A program made the translations under genes and the position numbers. From assembly GCF_006874645.1 (NCBI RefSeq), contig NZ_CP030082.1, forward strand, positions 3,038,001 through 3,102,000: 64,000 nt of DNA. The letters run 5' to 3'. Every line of letters starts with the position of its first letter. The stretch's first letter is position 1. Below, one piece after another: positions 61,180-64,000 of the stretch. Source of the stretch: Bdellovibrio sp. ZAP7. Its GTDB lineage: Bacteria; Bdellovibrionota; Bdellovibrionia; Bdellovibrionales; Bdellovibrionaceae. The notes under the pieces were generated by a model, which saw only the letters and a program-made list of their open reading frames with translations, had not been told where the DNA came from and did not search any database.

Positions 61180-61986
61180 ATGGCGAAGAAGAACAACTGG
61201 TTGATTCCCTCTCTTATTGGACTTGGTGTATTGAGTGTAGCTCTTTCTCTTGTCGTCTCCTCTCTCACTGAAAAACAAAAAGTTGCCACTCGCCCACTTG
61301 CGCGCGTTGATTTAAGTCTGGGCAAAGCCTTTATCCTTCGTAAAAACATGACTCAAAAAGAAGCCCTGACTCGTTCAGCGTCTTTATATCCTTTGGATTC
61401 TGTGGAAACAGGTCCCGATGGTGATGCGACGATGACTTTTGATTCGGCTTACCGCATTCGCATTCAGGAAAACTCACTGGTAACGCTTGATGAAGAGTAC
61501 GACCGTCAAGTGATTCTGATTAAACGTGGTGATGTGCAAGTTGAGGCCTATGGTCGCGATGGGTCTGTGATGATCTCTCGTGATGGTGTTCGCTGGACCG
61601 CAACTGATTACGAAACAAATTATCGTAAGCAAGCAAACTCCCCGAACCTTCCCGACATGGCTCCTTCGACTGAAGGTTACACTGGCAAGAAAGCCGGTGG
61701 CGAAGGCTTAACGTCCGAGTTCATTCAAGAAACTTTGCGCACACACAGAAACTCATTCTTTAAATGCTACACACAGTTATTGCAAAGAACGCCAGGCGTC
61801 TCAGGCCAAGCCTCTGTGGGCTTTACAATTGAGCGTACTGGCAAAGTCAGCAATCCCACTGTGACATCGTCGACCATCAGCGATGTGCCTTTTAAAAAGT
61901 GCCTGACGGAAGCAATCCGCCGCGTGGAGTTTAAATCCTTTGCCGGCGATCCGATCTCGACAGTTTTTCCTCTGAAATTTGAATAA
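61180..61986 (+). CDS. membrane-anchored FecR/AgmX-like envelope protein
   Basis: A 268-aa protein with one N-terminal membrane helix (about 8-27). Residues about 40-145 resemble a FecR-type domain (RIRIQENSLVTLDEEY, VILIKRGDVQVEAYG). The C-terminal 85 residues, with FKCYTQLLQ and GQASVGFTIERTGKVSNP, resemble the C-terminal module of the AgmX/PglI family, which is TonB-like. Such proteins link envelope complexes in gliding deltaproteobacteria; the role here is unknown. It follows secG by 37 bp. Confidence 0.72.
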   Translation: MAKKNNWLIPSLIGLGVLSVALSLVVSSLTEKQKVATRPLARVDLSLGKAFILRKNMTQKEALTRSASLYPLDSVETGPDGDATMTFDSAYRIRIQENSLVTLDEEYDRQVILIKRGDVQVEAYGRDGSVMISRDGVRWTATDYETNYRKQANSPNLPDMAPSTEGYTGKKAGGEGLTSEFIQETLRTHRNSFFKCYTQLLQRTPGVSGQASVGFTIERTGKVSNPTVTSSTISDVPFKKCLTEAIRRVEFKSFAGDPISTVFPLKFE

Positions 61987-62017
61987 CCGAGCTTCGCTGG
62001 CGCTGCAGAGAAAAGCG

Positions 62018-62566
62018 CTAGTTTTGCAGGAGTGATTTGGTTCTAGCGATAGCTTGCGCTGTTGACTTGATTTGGTCTTCGGGAGCTTCCTGCTTAAGCC
62101 TTAACTCCATGGCCTCTTCAAACAGTGCCAAGGCCTCCGTGAATCTATTTTGATCGAACAGGTTTTTACCAGCATGTTGAAGAGCGAAATGCAGGAGCCC
62201 ATTCGCTTTGTCGTTCACTCTGCAAACCTCGATAACTTCCTTAAAAAGCTTGTCACTGTACTTGAATTGCTTTTTATATTGCAGCACATGGGCTAAACGG
62301 ATTTTCTGCTGAACTTCTTTGCGAAGCCCCAATTGTTCTTCTTCCACGATGCGCAGGGCTTCGCGCAGAACCTGCTCGGCTTCGCTCAAGTCACCCAAAC
62401 ATCTTAAGTGCACGCCGGCTTCGCCTAAAATGCTGACACGCTTGGCGTGACTGGAGGCCGTCGCCAATGATCCCAACAAGTCGATCACGTACTTACGTAA
62501 GCCAATCGGATCAACAGGAACAGATCTAAGATTTTCATCTTCTTTGACTTCAAGTCGCTTATCCAT
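62018..62566 (-). CDS. TPR-repeat protein
   Basis: A 182-aa soluble protein made of tetratricopeptide-like helix pairs (GDLSEAEQVLREALRIVEEE, NRFTEALALFEEAMELRLKQ). TPRs mediate protein contacts. ATG 62566 has AGGA ten bases upstream, within the end of the HAD gene. It starts 12 bp beyond that gene's stop and is presumably co-expressed. It could be a partner or scaffold for the HAD-like protein, though there is no direct evidence. Confidence 0.75.
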   Translation of the reverse strand: MDKRLEVKEDENLRSVPVDPIGLRKYVIDLLGSLATASSHAKRVSILGEAGVHLRCLGDLSEAEQVLREALRIVEEEQLGLRKEVQQKIRLAHVLQYKKQFKYSDKLFKEVIEVCRVNDKANGLLHFALQHAGKNLFDQNRFTEALALFEEAMELRLKQEAPEDQIKSTAQAIARTKSLLQN

Positions 62567-62577
62567 GCTGAACATTC

Positions 62578-63654
62578 CTAACGATAGTCGTGAAGGTAAT
62601 CGATGCGGTCTGGGATCCAAGGCTCGTGAATGCCTTCCATTTCGTACACTCGTCCTTCGACAACAGTTTTCTCTTTTAAGGGAGCCACGGTTGGCGAGTA
62701 CGAAGGATACAACAAACCCTTTTCGATAAAAAAGGCACGAGCGGACTCATAGGTCGTTTGCCCGATGATTCCGCGACGAATAAATTCATCAAAGCTTTTC
62801 ATCAGTTCTTCGGGAGTATAGCTGTAATTATAGATCATGTCTTGAACGACGGCATAGACGCCTTCCAAGTTGATGCGGCTATCCTGGTATAAATCCAGGG
62901 CCACCTGAAAAGTGTTATAGGTCGCCATTGTTCTGCGCCCGAATTTTAAATAGTAATCAGGATCGGTATCGGTCGCGAGATTGATATAGATTTTCTCCAC
63001 GGGATCGTTTTCAGGAATCTGCGCTTGCAGCTCCAGAATCGTATCAACCTGCTCTCCGGTCACATTTAACTTTTCCAGGGTCATGCGAATATCATGCGGC
63101 CCCAAACGACGCGAACAAATATCAGAATACAGATTGTAAATGATCGCATCGGTTTCACTGTCATCGCCCCAACAGATTTGGCGAACATTTTCAGCCAGAC
63201 GAGTTCTTAATTGCATCAGGGCTTGCAGCTTATAACCCACTTGTTTCGTCAGTCGCCAAAAGCGACCGGGACGAAGATTTGCCAGATTGTCTTTATAAAA
63301 ACAACCAAAGGGACGGATATTATCCAGAGCGAACTTTTCCGAAATTCTTTCTTCCATCTGCGGCGGCGAAGCCGTGATAAAGTAAATCGGAAAATACATA
63401 TAGCCCTTTTGAGCTTTACGATATTCACTTAGCGATTGCAGCAAGGTGTTGGTCCCAGGCACGTTCTTTTTATTCAAAGCACGTTCAAGAACTGTGGTTA
63501 GCAGACCCGATAAGGAATCGATCGTCGTATCAAGATAGGTTTTATCGATATCCCACAAGAAAACTTCGTCGTGAGACTTCTCCATGCCTTCAGAGACATA
63601 TCGAAAAAACACCACGTCGCCATTCATCTCGCTCAGTTCACGCCAATCTGCCAT
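62578..63654 (-). CDS. HAD-superfamily phosphatase-like protein (App1/DUF2183 type)
   Basis: A 358-aa protein with HAD motifs: motif I LWDIDKTYLDTT (DxDxT), motif II YFITASPP, the lysine region and motif IV CWGDDSETDAI. The layout and the ITASPP segment fit the App1/DUF2183 group, which includes phosphatidate phosphatases. The C-terminal 120 residues are extra and helical. No signal peptide. The catalytic aspartates are all present, so activity is plausible. It precedes the TPR gene in one unit. Confidence 0.8.
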   Translation of the reverse strand: MADWRELSEMNGDVVFFRYVSEGMEKSHDEVFLWDIDKTYLDTTIDSLSGLLTTVLERALNKKNVPGTNTLLQSLSEYRKAQKGYMYFPIYFITASPPQMEERISEKFALDNIRPFGCFYKDNLANLRPGRFWRLTKQVGYKLQALMQLRTRLAENVRQICWGDDSETDAIIYNLYSDICSRRLGPHDIRMTLEKLNVTGEQVDTILELQAQIPENDPVEKIYINLATDTDPDYYLKFGRRTMATYNTFQVALDLYQDSRINLEGVYAVVQDMIYNYSYTPEELMKSFDEFIRRGIIGQTTYESARAFFIEKGLLYPSYSPTVAPLKEKTVVEGRVYEMEGIHEPWIPDRIDYLHDYR

Positions 63655-63693
63655 GCTGACATTTTGTCAGAGGATGGCAGATCTTGGCAAGTC

Positions 63694-64000
63694 TTAGCAG
63701 CCCGTTCCTGGCTTTGGATCTGCCATTTGGCGACAGCGAACCTGGCTTTTAGAGCACTTAATACGCATGTGGAAATGATTGTAGTGATTTACTTCAGGCA
63801 CCAGACGACGCAAAGTCTCTTTTGCCAAATCCGTGCTCATCTCTCCCTGACTTTGAGCATAGGAGCACAAAGACTTTTTCAATGTGGGATGGATAAAGAT
63901 ACGATCCACGAATTTAGAACTCACAGAGTACTTAAATAGTTTCCACTGCTGAGCCATCATCCAATCACCGATCGGTTGATTACCCTTTAAGGCAGAAGAA
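63694..64000 (-). CDS. mepA: penicillin-insensitive murein endopeptidase MepA (5' part beyond window)
   Basis: The reading frame enters from the right edge with no stop and ends at 63694, so only the C-terminal 101 residues are seen. They match MepA (peptidase M74): GDWMMAQQWKLFKYSV, VDRIFIHPTLKKSLC and the metal-site HYNHFHMRIKC with cysteines that pair near the end (CRQ, GC). MepA cleaves D-Ala-mDAP crosslinks in peptidoglycan. The N-terminal half and signal peptide are not in the window. Confidence 0.85.
   Translation of the reverse strand, partial: SSALKGNQPIGDWMMAQQWKLFKYSVSSKFVDRIFIHPTLKKSLCSYAQSQGEMSTDLAKETLRRLVPEVNHYNHFHMRIKCSKSQVRCRQMADPKPGTGC

Noticed and set aside
62964..62973. 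GGTATCGGTC inside the HAD-like gene, like the REP core
   Set aside because: It is a single 10-bp match in coding sequence without an inverted partner, so chance is sufficient.

Overview
The window looks like chromosome of a predatory bacterium of the Bdellovibrio type. This is inferred from gene content and not from any database search. Housekeeping genes (gap-pgk-tpiA, rpsA-sppA, cmk-hisC, tmk-holB-tatD, nrdR-nusB, secG, lgt) alternate with many secreted proteins: three trypsin-like proteases, an L,D-transpeptidase, a MepA-type endopeptidase cut by the right edge, two SH3-like proteins with wall-hydrolase-like tails, a transglutaminase-like protein, a caspase-like protein and numerous small envelope proteins. 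A lone FliL and a chemoreceptor indicate motility. No rRNA, tRNA, CRISPR array or prophage was found.

Layout. 1-4.9 kb: a large secreted protein cut by the left edge, a REP-associated (Y1/HUH) transposase with its GGGTATCGGTCA repeats, a 119-bp tandem repeat, and lgt. 4.9-10 kb: outer-membrane-type proteins, a trypsin-like protease and an RsmB-like rRNA methyltransferase. 10-12.8 kb: nrdR-nusB-two unknowns-ppsR, tightly packed. 12.9-17.5 kb: a two-gene unit with the caspase-like protein, a PLD enzyme and a small secreted protein. 17.5-24.8 kb: chemoreceptor, LysR regulator, an M16 peptidase pair (one catalytic, one lacking the zinc site) and fliL. 25-32.7 kb: L,D-transpeptidase, a protein with a disulfide-type repeat, rhomboid-HIT-sppA and rpsA. 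32.9-50 kb: secreted enzymes, cmk-hisC, a divergent HyuA/HyuB pair with msrA, a threonine dehydratase, and the two SH3-module loci. 50-64 kb: glycolysis genes, a glycine-zipper surface protein, HlyIII, a third trypsin-like protease, the tmk-holB-tatD operon, three small secreted proteins, secG, a FecR/AgmX-like protein, a TPR/HAD pair and mepA.

The most unusual signals are non-coding. A family of nested-stem elements lies within 1-15 bp after the stop codons of lgt, the rhomboid gene and pgk. All copies have the same orientation relative to their gene, and their stem sequences differ while pairing is kept. A second pattern is a TTGGCACAAA box, in two cases with a dyad just upstream, in the leaders of envelope-protein genes. 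A third is two leaders in which a hairpin covers the Shine-Dalgarno sequence.

Start codons were moved from the longest possible start where a Shine-Dalgarno sequence or a signal peptide favoured a downstream one. ATG, GTG and TTG starts are all used.
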